From: Megalobrama amblycephala
Taxonomy: Eukaryota; Chordata; Actinopteri; Cypriniformes; Xenocyprididae
Length of the DNA stretch: 64,000 nucleotides
Direction of reading: 5' to 3'
Assembly (NCBI RefSeq): GCF_018812025.1
Contig: NC_063044.1
Location: 74,684,741-74,748,740, forward strand
Shown: one piece after another, positions 22,861 through 33,505 of the stretch
Layout of the letters: each line of letters opens with the position of its first letter
Numbering within the stretch: the stretch's first letter is position 1
Made by a program: the position numbers and the translations under genes
The notes under the pieces: model-generated
What the model was told of the DNA's origin: nothing
What the model saw: the letters and a program-made list of their open reading frames with translations, nothing else
Database searches by the model: none

Positions 22861-25800
22861 ACATTGGTACTTCAATCGTTATGATGACATTCCATAGACA
22901 TAATATTTTTATACTCATCAAATCCAATTTATTTAACCTCTAACCCTAAACATATTCCTCACAGAAAAATGTATGCATTTTTACATTTTTAATAAAAAAT
23001 AATTTATTATGGTAATTTAGTTATTTGAATTATGAGTACATGCAGATGTCTTGTAGCGGGTGTGGCCTGAAACCTGAATACATACTGCATAATGAGGACA
23101 TTGGTTTAGGGCACATGATGTGGGTAAACCAGTGGAAACATCATTTAACAGCTGTGTGTGTGTGTCTGTCTGCCAGTTTGACTGCTGTGGCGTCGGTGGA
23201 CCCATTGAAGTGTTAGTGCGTGACACCTGTCCAGAAGGCAACTTCCTGAAGCAGCTCACATTTCCCGTGAGTCACTTCCTGTTTGAATTAAGGCCCGTTC
23301 ACACCAAAAAACTATGACCATAAAGATAACGATAACTATATTATTGTTCACACCAGCGAACGATAACTATAACGATAACTATATTAGTGTTCACACCAGT
23401 AAACGATAACTATAACGATAACTGTATTAGTGTTCACACCAGTAAACGATAACTATAACGATAACTGTATTAGTGTTCACACCAGTGGACGATAACTATA
23501 ACGATAACTATATTAGTGTTCACACCAGTAAACGATAACTATAACGATAACTGTATTAGTGTTCACACCAGTAAACGATAACTATAACGATAACTATATT
23601 AGTGTTCACACCAGCGAACGATAACTATAACGATAACAATATTAGTGTTCACACCAGTAAACGATAACTATAACGATAACTATATTAGTGTTCACACCAG
23701 CGGACGATAACTATAACGATAACTATATTAGTGTTCACACCAGTGGACGATAACTATAACGATAACTATATTAGTGTTCACACCAGCGGACGATAACTAT
23801 AACGATAACTATATTAGTGTTCACACCAGCGAACGATAACAATAACGATAACTATATTAGTGTTCACACCAGCGGACGATAACTATAACGATAACTATAT
23901 TAGTGTTCACACCAGTGGACGATAACTATAACGATAACTATATTAGTGTTCACACCAGTAAACGATAACTATAACGATAACTATATTAGTGTTCACACCA
24001 GTGGACGATAACTATATTAGTGTTCACACCAGCGAACGATAACTATAACGATAACTATATTAGTGTTCACACCAGTGGACGATAACTATAACGATAACTA
24101 TATTAGTGTTCACACCAGTGGACGATAACTATAACGATAACTATATTAGTGTTCACACCAGTAAACGATAACTATAACGATAACTATATTAGTGTTCACA
24201 CCAGTGGACGATAACTATAACGATAACTATATTAGTGTTCACACCAGTGGACGATAACTATAACGATAACTATATTAGTGTTCACACCAGCGAACGATAA
24301 CTATAACGATAACTATATTAGTGTTCACACCAGTAAACGATAACTATAACGATAACTATATTAGTGTTCACACCAGTAAACGATAACTATAACGATAACT
24401 ATATTAGTGTTCACACCAGTAAACGATAACTATAACGATAACTATATTAGTGTTCACACCAGTGGACGATAACTATATTAGTGTTCACACCAGCGAACGA
24501 TAACTATAACGATAACTATATTAGTGTTCACACCAGTAAACGATAACTATAACGATAACTATATTAGTGTTCACACCAGTAAACGATAACTATAACGATA
24601 ACTATATTAGTGTTCACACCAGCGGACGATAACTATAACGATAACTATATTAGTGTTCACACCAGTGGACGATAACTATAACGATAACTATATTAGTGTT
24701 CACACCAGTAAATGATAACTATAACGATAACTATATTAGTGTTCGCACCAGTAAACGATAACTATAACGATAACTATATTAGTGTTCACACCAGTAAACG
24801 ATAACTATAACGATAACTATATTAGTGTTCACACCAGCGAACGATAACTATAACGATAACAATATTAGTGTTCACACCAGTAAACGATAACTATAACGAT
24901 AACTATATTGGTGTTCACACCAGTAAACGATAACTATAACGATAACTATATTAGTGTTCACACCAGCGGACGATAACTATAACGATAACTATATTAGTGT
25001 TCACACCAGTGGACGATAACTATATTAGTGTTCACACCAGCGAACGATAACTATAACGATAACTATATTAGTGTTCACACCAGTAAACGATAACTATAAC
25101 GATAACTATATTAGTGTTCACACCAGTAAACGATAACTATAACGATAACTATATTAGTGTTCACACCAGTGGACGATAACTATAACGATAACTATATTAG
25201 TGTTCACACCAGTAAACGATAACTATAACGATAACTATATTAGTGTTCACACCAGCGGACGATAACTATAACGATAACTATATTAGTGTTCACACCAGTA
25301 AACGATAACTATAACGATAACTATATTAGTGTTCACACCAGCGAACGATAACTATAACGATAACTATATTAGTGTTCACACCAGTAAACGATAACTATAA
25401 CGATAACTATATTAGTGTTCACACCAGCGGACGATAACTATAACGATAACTATATTGGTGTTCACACCAGCGGACGATAACTATAACTATATTAGTGTTC
25501 ACACCAGTAAACGATAACTATAACGATAACTATATTAGTGTTCACACCAGCGAACGATAACTATAACGATAACTATATTAGTGTTCACACCAGTAAACGA
25601 TAACTATAACGATAACTATATTAGTGTTCACACCAGCGGACGATAACTATAACGATAACTATATTGGTGTTCACACCAGCGGACGATAACTATAACGATA
25701 ACTATATTAGTGTTCACACCAGCGAACGATAACTATAACGATAACTATATTAGTGTTCACACCAGTAAACGATAACTATAACGATAACTATATTAGTGTT

Positions 25801-28190
25801 CACACCAGTAAACGATAACTATAACGATAACTATATTAGTGTTCACACCAGTGTATGATAACTATAACGATAACTATATTAGTGTTCACACCAGTAAACG
25901 ATAACTATAACGATAACTATATTAGTGTTCACACCAGTAAACGATAACTATAACGATAACTATATTAGTGTTCACACCAGCGGACGATAACTATAACGAT
26001 AACTATATTAGTGTTCACACCAGTAAACGATAACTATAACGATAACTATATTAGTGTTCACACCAGCGAACGATAACTATAACGATAACTATATTAGTGT
26101 TCACACCAGTAAACGATAACTATAACGATAACTATATTAGTGTTCACACCAGCGGACGATAACTATAACGATAACTATATTGGTGTTCACACCAGCGGAC
26201 GATAACGATAACTATATTAGTGTTCACACCAGTAAACGATAACTATAACGATAACTATATTAGTGTTCACACCAGCGAACAATAACTATAACGATAACTA
26301 TATTAGTGTTCACACCAGTAAACGATAACTATAACGATAACTATATTAGTGTTCACACCAGCGGACGATAACTATAACGATAACTATATTAGTGTTCACA
26401 CCAGTAAACGATAACTATAACGATAACTATATTAGTGTTCACACCAGCGAACGATAACTATAACGATAACTATATTAGTGTTCACACCAGTAAACGATAA
26501 CTATAACGATAACTATATTAGTGTTCACACCAGCGGACGATAACTATAACGATAACTATATTGGTGTTCACACCAGCGGACGATAACTATAACTATATTA
26601 GTGTTCACACCAGTAAACGATAACTATAACGATAACTATATTAGTGTTCACACCAGCGAACAATAACTATAACGATAACTATATTAGTGTTCACACCAGT
26701 AAACGATAACTATAACGATAACTATATTGGTGTTCACACCAGCGGACGATAACTATAACGATAACTATATTGGTGTTCACACCAGCGGACGATAACTATA
26801 ACGATAACTATATTAGTGTTCACACCAGCGAACTATAACGATAACTATATTAGTGTTCACACCAGTAAACGATAACTATAACGATAACTATATTAGTGTT
26901 CACACCAGTAAACGATAACTATAACGATAACTATATTAGTGTTCACACCAGTGTATGATAACTATAACGATAACTATAGTAGTGTTCACACCAGTAAACG
27001 ATAACTATAACGATAACTATATTAGTGTTCACACCAGTAAACGATAACTATAACGATAACTATATTAGTGTTCACACCAGCGGACGATAACTATAACGAT
27101 AACTATATTAATGTTCACACCAGTGGACGATAACTATAACGATAACTATATTAGTGTTCACACCAGTAAACGATAACTATAACGATAACTATATTAGTGT
27201 TCACACCAGCGGACGATAACTATAACGATAACTATATTGGTGTTCACACCAGCGGACGATAACTATAACGATAACTATATTGGTGTTCACACCAGCGAAC
27301 GATAACTATAACGATAACTATATTAGTGTTCACACCAGTAAACGATAACTATAACGATAACTATATTAGTGTTCACACCAGCGGACGATAACTATAACGA
27401 TAACTATATTAGTGTCCACACCAGCGAACGATAACTATAACGATAACTATATTAGTGTTCACACCAGTAAACGATAACTATAACGATAACTATATTAGTG
27501 TTCACACCAGCGAACGATAACTATAACGATAACTATATTAGTGTTCACACCAGTAAACGATAACTATAACGATAACTATATTAGTGTTCACACCATAGGA
27601 CGATAACTATAACGATAACTATATTAGTGTTCACACCAGTAAACGATAACTATAACGATAACTATATTAGTGTTCGTACCAGCGGACAATATGAATCATA
27701 AAAACATATTCCGGACAGCGAATCACAATACACAGCTAACCAATCTCAGTCCATTGCGTATTTCTGAGGGAGGGGCTTCATTGAACCAGGAACTCAACAG
27801 AGCATTTTTAGGAGAAGGGAAACAGCAGTGTAGAATAAAGGTAAAATATATGAAAAATTTGGCATCTTTTTCTTAAAACGAAGCATTAAGACATGTTAAA
27901 CTGCGCCCCATAAACACAATCAAGCCTAGAAAAAAACAGTGAACCACCCCTTTAAAGCAGGATGTATTCTGATTATCGTTTATCAGCTGGAAAAAAATCA
28001 TCCTGAAAGTGATTCCAATGATATCGTTCCTCTGCGCTGTTATCGTTATAGTGCCATGGACTCCCTACTTTTTTACATTTAGAAGGATTTTGAAAACTAC
28101 TATAATTACAGTAATCATCCATTGTGTGAACGGGTCTTTACTTTTATTTCTGCATGTGTGATGATAGAGGAACGAAGCAAACACTCATCT

Positions 28191-28250
<60 letters not shown>

Positions 28251-28597
28251 GAGCTGTCCCAGTGTGATCCGGGACATGTTCAAGTCAAGCGCTCCGCTGG
28301 TGTTGGGAGGGTTCCTAGGGACGGCAGGAATCATGGTGAGTCCATTTGAACAAACACTGGAGTTTATGTCCATTCACATCCACTCACACTGGAAGCGTGT
28401 CCAGTGCTGCAGCATGCTGATCGTCTGTCTTTGTGTGTCTGTCTGCATGTGTTCCCGCTCCTCATCAGGTGGTGGCACTGGTGTGCAGTGTTGTTCTCAG
28501 CAGACACGTCTCTCGGTCTCACGCATCTCCTCCTGCATACGTGCTCCTCACCTCCCAGCCATCAGTCCTGATTCCTCCAGCAGCCCAGCAGATATAA

Positions 28598-28628
<31 letters not shown>

Positions 28629-28715
28629 GTCTGTCAGTTGGTGGCGCTGTTGTGCAGCTCCATTCTCTATAAAAGTCTGAAGTCGCCTGTCTACTCGTCT
28701 CCTGCCTACTACTGA
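20382..28715 (+). CDS. CD9-like tetraspanin, copy 1
   Basis: Eight coding exons: 20382-20441, 22059-22161, 22290-22387, 22486-22560, 22642-22743, 23177-23266, 28252-28335 and 28638-28715, all GT-AG, giving 229 aa. Tetraspanins organise membrane microdomains with integrins and Ig partners. The N-terminus has juxtamembrane Cys (MDGCAQMCKC). TM1 spans exons 1-2 (FLILFNILFALVGFGLVSLG), the small loop ends DIDLNTAQFTI, TM2 is GVAVLVVTGALMLLVAVIG, and TM3 is GLLSFLIIIEIAAGVMAF. The large loop carries FDCCGVGG, DTCPEG and SCPSV, the four-Cys CD9/CD81 pattern. TM4 lies in exons 7-8 and the tail ends SPVYSSPAYY. It is close to CD9 in length and loop spacing. The paralogue lies 16 kb downstream. The exact fish tetraspanin name cannot be assigned from sequence alone. 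Confidence 0.9.
20850..20935. repeat. Dispersed-repeat scrap in tetraspanin intron 1 (copy 1)
   Basis: Words such as GTTCGGTTTTTATCACGG and GGTTTCGGTACGGTTTAG form a small block also present in intron 1 of copy 2 (about 36735-36815). It predates the gene duplication and is likely an old DNA transposon fragment. Confidence 0.45.
21057..22045 (+). repeat. 20-bp minisatellite in tetraspanin intron 1 (copy 1)
   Basis: About 49 units of the type GATGATGATTGTGATGCAGT, varying at the GCAGT/GCGGT/CCAGT/GCTGT positions, with a few units of altered length. The array runs to within about 15 bp of the exon 2 acceptor (TGTGTGTCTTTCAG at 22045-22058). The unit is not a multiple of three, and all three minus-strand frames lack stops, which creates a spurious His/Ser/Ile-rich frame at 21032-21688. 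The paralogue has a longer array of the same unit at the same place. Confidence 0.95.
22750..22990. repeat. (CA)n and CA-flanked dispersed repeat in intron 5 (copy 1)
   Basis: An interrupted (CA)n/(CT) run (22753-22862) is followed by TGATGACATTCCATAGACATA and CCTCTAACCCTAAAC, the same family as the repeat at 6121-6541. Its counterpart in copy 2 lies at 40530-40850, so the insertion predates the gene duplication. Confidence 0.7.
23290..27690 (+). repeat. 43-bp tandem array (~100 units) in tetraspanin intron 6 (copy 1)
   Basis: From about 23345 to 27680, units of 43 bp repeat head to tail. Each has GTGTTCACACCAG, a variable three-base step (TAA, CGG, TGG or CGA), then ACGATAACTATAACGATAAC and TATATTA. 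Shortened units recur (for example at 24001, 24462, 25009, 25481 and 26585). The array begins inside a dispersed repeat that opens AGGCCCGTTCACACCAAAAA (about 23291) and closes CTGCGCTGTTATCGTTATAG near 28035-28055. A rare GTGTATGATA variant at 25851 and 26951 points to a higher-order period of about 1.1 kb. Confidence 0.96.
27691..28190. repeat. 3' part of the dispersed repeat hosting the 43-bp array
   Basis: It contains CTAACCAATCTCAGTCC and GAGGGAGGGGCTTCATTGAA, resembling 15350-15650, and ends with GTTATCGTTATAGTG near 28040. Copy 2 keeps only the extreme ends of this element (about 41008-41030). A (TG)n run follows at 28194-28248, just before the exon 7 acceptor. Confidence 0.55.
28469..28597 (+). 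CDS. Alternative terminal coding exon of tetraspanin copy 1
   Basis: An acceptor CTCCTCATCAG at 28458-28468 precedes a frame that joins exon 7 in phase and reads VVALVCSVVLSRHVSRSHAS, then PPAYVLLTSQPSVLIPPAAQ and a stop at 28595-28597 (42 aa). The start parallels the standard last exon (LVALLCSSILYKS) and both have a Ser/Pro-Ala-Tyr tail, so it looks like an ancient duplicate of the last exon. Use of this acceptor would give a tetraspanin with the same TM4 but a different, longer cytoplasmic tail. It has no obvious downstream donor, so it would act as an extended or alternative terminal exon. Copy 2 lacks it. Transcript evidence is not available here. Confidence 0.55.
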   Translation: MVALVCSVVLSRHVSRSHASPPAYVLLTSQPSVLIPPAAQQI

Positions 28716-29057
28716 GAGCCGACCTGACCCTCCACTCGTCTGTCTGATGGAGGGATGAACACGTTCATCAGCCGCGCAGGTCAAGGAGAACCACACCTGA
28801 GTGTGTGTGTGTGTACCATCCAGAAATTAGTGTATTAAAAATGTTTTTTCTTGGTTATGCAAATGTTAAGGGAACGTTCCATTTTATCACTCTGCAAACA
28901 TTATGGGAACGTTACATTTGAATGTTTTCAAACGTTCTAAAACAAGTAGAAACATTTAAAAAATGTTAGAGAACATCCAACTAAAATGTTTCAGAAAATC
29001 ATTCCATGAACAAAGTATATATAATATTTTTGTACTAACGCTTTGAGAACATTATTA

Positions 29058-29257
29058 AGTCAAGTCAAGTCAAGTCACCCTTATTTATATAGCGCTTTTT
29101 ACAATGCAGATTGTGTCAAAGCAGCTTTACATTCATAATTGGTATATAATTTTCCTTTTAAAGAATAGTGTCAATGCAGGCAGATCAAAAGCACTGTTGA
29201 ATAAATGTCAAGAATACTGTTGAATATCAAATGTCAAGTCAAATTAAATTAAATTAG
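29058..29257 (-). mobile_element. L2-like LINE 3'-end fragment
   Basis: Tandem TCAAG repeats followed by TTATTTATATAGCGC and TGTGTCAAAGCAGCTTTACA match the 3' UTR of the L2 copy at 9484-11166 in the same (minus) orientation. Only about 200 bp is present. It is the left part of a composite insertion absent from the other 3' region copies. Confidence 0.8.
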
Positions 29258-29259
29258 GG

Positions 29260-29758
29260 CTGCACGATTAATCGTATTTTATCACAATAACGATATCTGC
29301 TTCTCTCGATTGATTTTAAATAATCGTCACGATATTGGCCCACTCTATGAAAATGAACATAATTTGGAAATATTGGAAGTAATATTAGGAATTTCGCTGT
29401 TTTATCTTTTGAAGTTCCTAAAGGTTTTACCAGTTTTCATAATGTTGATCAGCTAGAAATGATTGTTCTTTGCTTTACGAATTTGTCAGGCAATTTGAAT
29501 CTGTTTTGTCTTATTGCAAACGAATTGTGTTGCTTTAAAATCTAATGTGAATACATATTACAAAGCGCTCACCAAAACCATGTTTTGTATTGATTTACCA
29601 TCTAACGAAGTTATCATAGTTGGTTAAATTAAGTCGTTGTGCCACCTACAGGCCTTTTGGGTGAAGTGTAGGTTGGTAAAGAACTTGCAAAATAGCCATA
29701 ATTACATTACTCTTTTTGATAGAATAAACGTAATTAATAATCGTGATTATAATTATAA
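29260..29758. mobile_element. Candidate non-autonomous DNA transposon (AATCG-type ends)
   Basis: It starts AGGGCTGCACGATTAATCG and ends near AATTAATAATCGTGATTA, a weakly inverted pair typical of a common fish dispersed element. The interior is non-coding. It lies between two L2 pieces of opposite orientation. Confidence 0.45.
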
Positions 29759-29759
29759 T

Positions 29760-29867
29760 AGGAAGTATGACCATATTAGCCCAGTTCTGTCATCACTGCA
29801 TTGGCTTCCTGTTAAACATCGTATAGATTTTAAAATCTTGTTAATTACTTACAAAGCACTAAATGGT
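29760..29867 (+). pseudogene. L2-like RT fragment, plus strand
   Basis: The frame reads RKYDHISPVLSSLHWLPVKH and then RIDFKILLITYKALNG, the same RT C-terminal segment found at 10500-10610 on the minus strand. It is only about 36 codons long and is inverted relative to the L2 3' end 500 bp upstream. Confidence 0.8.
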
Positions 29868-30153
29868 TCCTGTTAAAGACAGATAACTTTGAACGAATTG
29901 TTTGTTTATAACTTTGAGAGAACGTTGCCAGAACGTTAGAAAGGTCCCTGTTAGCTGTGCAGAAACATGTTCAGACACAACCTAAAGCCTTAAGGTTTGG
30001 GTTTATTTCATTTTATTGCATTAACCCTCATTTAATGGAACTTTTCATTTCTGAATTCTGCATAAACGCCGTCTGTTACAATCCCATCCTGAATATTTCA
30101 TTTTCTTGTCTTGTTGTATGATTAAAACTTCATTTTTACTGGAAAACAATAAA

Positions 30154-30794
30154 GAAACTTCCACAAACCCGTCTCAGTCGAGTGTGTTTCATCAGATGAA
30201 TTTTTTAATCCATATCAGGATATTTATGGATTGATGAATTAAACCTGTCACTCATATCTTTTAAGTTGTTGCGCTTGTGATAATGTCGTAGGTCACATGA
30301 TAACGTCAACATGGCGGATGATGTCTGGATCGCATTCATACTCAACGAGGTCAGGCTATATAGCGTTCGTTAAGTAAGTAGCCTACTTATTGAAATTAAG
30401 TTCCTCCTCATTCAGTGGGTGGTTTCTCCGTCTCGCCTGCACTTGTTTCACTCCTCCCTCACCCTACTCTCGCCTACTTTTCAGGAGAAGCGAGGCGCAT
30501 CTCTCTTTTTTTAATTGCAGAAAAAAACATCAAACAGCACTGCACTGAAATAAAATAACAAAAAGGAAAAACAAACAATAACGCCTCAATCGGTATGAAA
30601 ATATCACCCTAAGTCTTAAGAAACGTGTTATCAATGAGTTGAAGAGATTTAACAACAAGCAAAATCTCAACAAGAAAGACATCTCAAACAAGCCTATACT
30701 CTTGCGTCATCAGAACAGGTGTCAACACGCCACAGTTTCCATTTTAGAAACGCTTCGGGGCTGAATGCAAACATAAAAAAAACACATTTGTTAC
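30154..30794. other. Intergenic spacer of duplication unit A
   Basis: No coding signal. 30180-30290 is shared with about 60205-60292; the following 500 bp is absent from unit B and so is either an insertion in A or a deletion in B. Confidence 0.55.
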
Positions 30795-31155
30795 TTTCTT
30801 TTTCACATAAATCTTTTAAGCCCGCTGCAAATGCATGTTGTGAAATGACCATGTGGCATCTCAATAACTGTATCTGATCTAATAAAAACATAACCCCGTA
30901 GATTATACAGTTTAATGTCGAAAGTCCTGTCTGAATGGATGCCACATTTCTCATATATGAAGACTTCAAAGACTGAAATGTTCTTGTAACATGAGCTTTT
31001 TATCAAGCTTGTATGCTTAGGTTCTGTTATTTAACTTCAATGGGAATAAAAATAACCTATTATATGCCATTAAAGTGAAATTAAAGTGCAAAAATTGACA
31101 ATGAGTTTTGCTTGTATATTGACTTGCTAGAAAACCTTAAAGTACAGCAGTGCTG
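30795..31155. repeat. Duplicated spacer block X, copy 2
   Basis: It matches 19641-19918 and 60325-60680. Compared with copy 1 it contains an extra stretch of about 85 bp (about 30950-31040), also present in copy 3, so copies 2 and 3 are the closer pair. Confidence 0.75.
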
Positions 31156-31995
31156 GGCTGCGTTTCCCAAAAGCATCGTGAGCCTAAGCTGGGGTGCGTT
31201 TCCCAAAGCGAACTATGGTCGCAAGTTCCGTCGTTACCAATAGAGTTCAATGGGACTTGCGACCATGGGTCACCAACGATGCTTTCGGGAAACTCACCCC
31301 TGATCGTTAAAACGATGATCTTAATATTATGGTCTGTTTCCCAAAAGCATCGTAACTTAAGTAGAAAATGATCGTAGATCTACGAGTGCTCTGGAGTAAT
31401 TGTAAAGCCCACAGTGCAGAAGACAGAGTTATGAGGCCACCTGCAGGACAATCGGCAGATTACACCTTTAACTTTATTCATGTGCAGTGAGATTCAAATA
31501 CAAGGTTTTGCTTGTACTTTATTGTGCACTTTATTACTCGTTTTTTGTTTAAATGAGGGCAGAAAACAAAGGAAAAAAATATATAAAAGCACATCTAAAT
31601 TAAATGACTGAACAAACATTGAATAGAAGAACATCCACAGATGCTGCAAGGATCGGGATCAAGGTACCATCAGTCACTCCGATGACCTGTGGGATGTGAT
31701 GATGCGTTACAAAATACACATTTCTGTGATGTCCTGTCTTGAGGCTGGAAATGTAATGTGTTTCGCAGTAAGTGGAAGTAATGCTTACAGTCCAAGCACA
31801 TCGCCAAGTAGCTGGAGAAAACTGCCTGTTGCATAAAATCTCAAGGCTGCTAAGAGTTGGACTTCAGGGGACAAGCCAAAGTTTCTCCTGGTGGCACACA
31901 TCAGTTAAGGTCTAATGCTATTCAGCCGTTGGGCTATTTGTCCTATTGGCAGGCGGTATCTGCCGATTACAGCCATGTCATCAAGGATGCCCAAC
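31156..31995 (-). pseudogene. PIF/Harbinger (HARBI1-like) transposase remains, unit A
   Basis: On the minus strand, 31995-31800 reads LGILDDMAVIGRYRLP, then ATRRNFGLSPEVQLLAALRF and YATGSFLQLLGDVLGL, a Harbinger transposase N-terminal region. About 31700-31640 reads IPQVIGVTDGTLIPI, the block with the first catalytic Asp of the DDE nuclease. Stops and shifts separate the parts, so it is dead. The left margin (31156) starts GGGCTGCGTTTCCCAAAAGC, a Harbinger-type end. Relative to the copy in unit B, 37 bp is missing near 31794, between short ATGC direct repeats. The right end of the element is not identified. Confidence 0.75.
31191..31300. mobile_element. 110-bp MITE inserted in unit A only
   Basis: The insert begins GGGGTGCGTTTCCC and ends GGGAAACTCACCCC, a 14-bp inverted pair with one mismatch. 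Unit B at about 60713 has the uninterrupted site CCTAAGCTGATCG, so the empty and filled sites can be compared directly. Ends resemble Harbinger-type MITEs. Target duplication is one base or undetermined. Confidence 0.85.
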
Positions 31996-32099
31996 ATAAC
32001 CACACACAGAGTAACTCAAACGAGCACAAATAGAATAAAAGGGAAAATAAAACACTTTAAGCAACAAAGAAAAATAAAAGGTTGGTTCCATTTACACTT

Positions 32100-32280
32100 T
32101 AAGCCTTATATAGGTGTTGTCAGGGAAAACACTAAAACACACACCAACAGGTAATCGGGCATCCCTGCCGAACATGAGAAAATAGGGTGTAATCAAGTTG
32201 GAAGGCCATAATGGATTAAATACTTTTCACAAATAGTCTTTGCCACAGTAGGAACTTCAGACGGCTGAAGTTGGTCTTCG
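32100..32280 (-). pseudogene. Ty3/Gypsy integrase scrap, internally deleted
   Basis: On the minus strand 32280-32200 reads VPTVAKTICEKYLIHYGLPT and about 32195-32100 reads LITPYFLMFGRDARLPVGVC in another frame. Both are typical of Gypsy integrase core and C-terminal regions. The catalytic middle of the domain is missing, so the two pieces were joined by a deletion. No LTRs are seen nearby. Confidence 0.65.
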
Positions 32281-32289
32281 TCATTTTTT

Positions 32290-33505
32290 TTGGCCGATTC
32301 GACATGTAGAATGTATCAGAGAACTCTGATTGACTGTTCAGTACAGCAAACCAGTCAGTTCACGAGAATATAAGCAAAAGTTATGAAAGTCATGACGGCA
32401 CAGACAGAAGGTTGGTCTAATTTTACATCATCTTCCCCGAGCACTCGAATGCACAAATATTTTCATAATAACTGTTCATCGTAAAATTGTAATATATTGC
32501 TAAATCACATGATGTTTCATATCAGCAGAAAAATATACGGGATAACCTTCTTTTGAGACTCTCGAGTTAATGATATGCTAAAGCTCCGCCCCCTCATGAC
32601 GTGATTGGTTACAAGGTATTTAGAAACTGCAGTTTTAAAGAGAAAATACTCCGACTGTAAATAATGTCTGTTGTTTTCACAGTATTATACTGTGTTCTCA
32701 ACAGTTCCCTACTGTAGAATCTGCATACAGCATATTACTGTAGATTTTCAGTGCATTCTGGGAAATATTAGCCTACTGTATATCTAAATACTAAATGACC
32801 GCGAAAAACAACCACACACGCATGACTCCTCATCATGAAGATGACAAGAGTATGGGGGGTTAACTTTTCTTTTTTCACTTTATATGTTTTATTCTGATGT
32901 TATTTGCAAGATATAAAGCTACGTTTTAGTTAATAGGTTTTCATAAGAGTATCTGAGCAAGCGTTCGTTTTCTGGCCTTTTCCTCCAGCAGCGTGGTGAA
33001 GATGAAAGTGCGAGGACGGAGTATGTGAATATAATTCACATGAGTATGGGGTGGGTATAATTGTATTTTGTTCTTTGATGAAATTAATATGCTGGTAAAT
33101 CTGCATTCAAGTTCAGCTATGAAATGTAAAAGATGAGACCTGAATAAAGCTATGGATGTGAAGCAATAAGTTGTGTTATTGAATATACAACATTAAAATT
33201 TAAATAAATTAATAATAATGATAATGATAAAAACAGTATAATGCTGTACTTTATTTTACAGTATGCTTAAAACTACTGTAGTCATTTTTATGGTAATTTT
33301 ACTGTGGTATGAAATACAGCAACTACTGGATAATTGTTGCCAGTAAGTTACTGTTAATTTGACAATAAACATTGTACAGTGTTGAATGAATCTGCACATG
33401 GTTTGTCTTAAAGCATATTAAAAACACCAGACAAATAAATAATAAATGTAAATTTAAATACAGAAATGCATTGCCATTTTACATATTACATTTTATATTG
33501 AATAT
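32290..33505. other. Non-coding repeat debris
   Basis: Many ACAGTA/TACTGT words (for example 32655-32780 and 33225-33385) suggest old palindromic DNA-element fragments. No transposase or gene is readable. Unit B lacks this stretch. Confidence 0.5.

Larger units (their letters stand above)
28716..30153 (+). other. Tetraspanin copy 1 3' UTR region with AATAAA
   Basis: The region after the stop is shared with 47930-48540 and 59640-60225 and ends with AATAAAGAAACTTCC (AATAAA at 30148-30153). In this copy an insertion of about 0.8 kb (29058-29872) interrupts the shared sequence. The shared segment includes repeated GAACGTT words (for example near 28870, 28905 and 29920). Confidence 0.7.

Noticed and set aside
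23290..27690. CRISPR-like regular array
   Set aside because: Units are contiguous tandem repeats without unique spacers, in a vertebrate intron; no cas genes.
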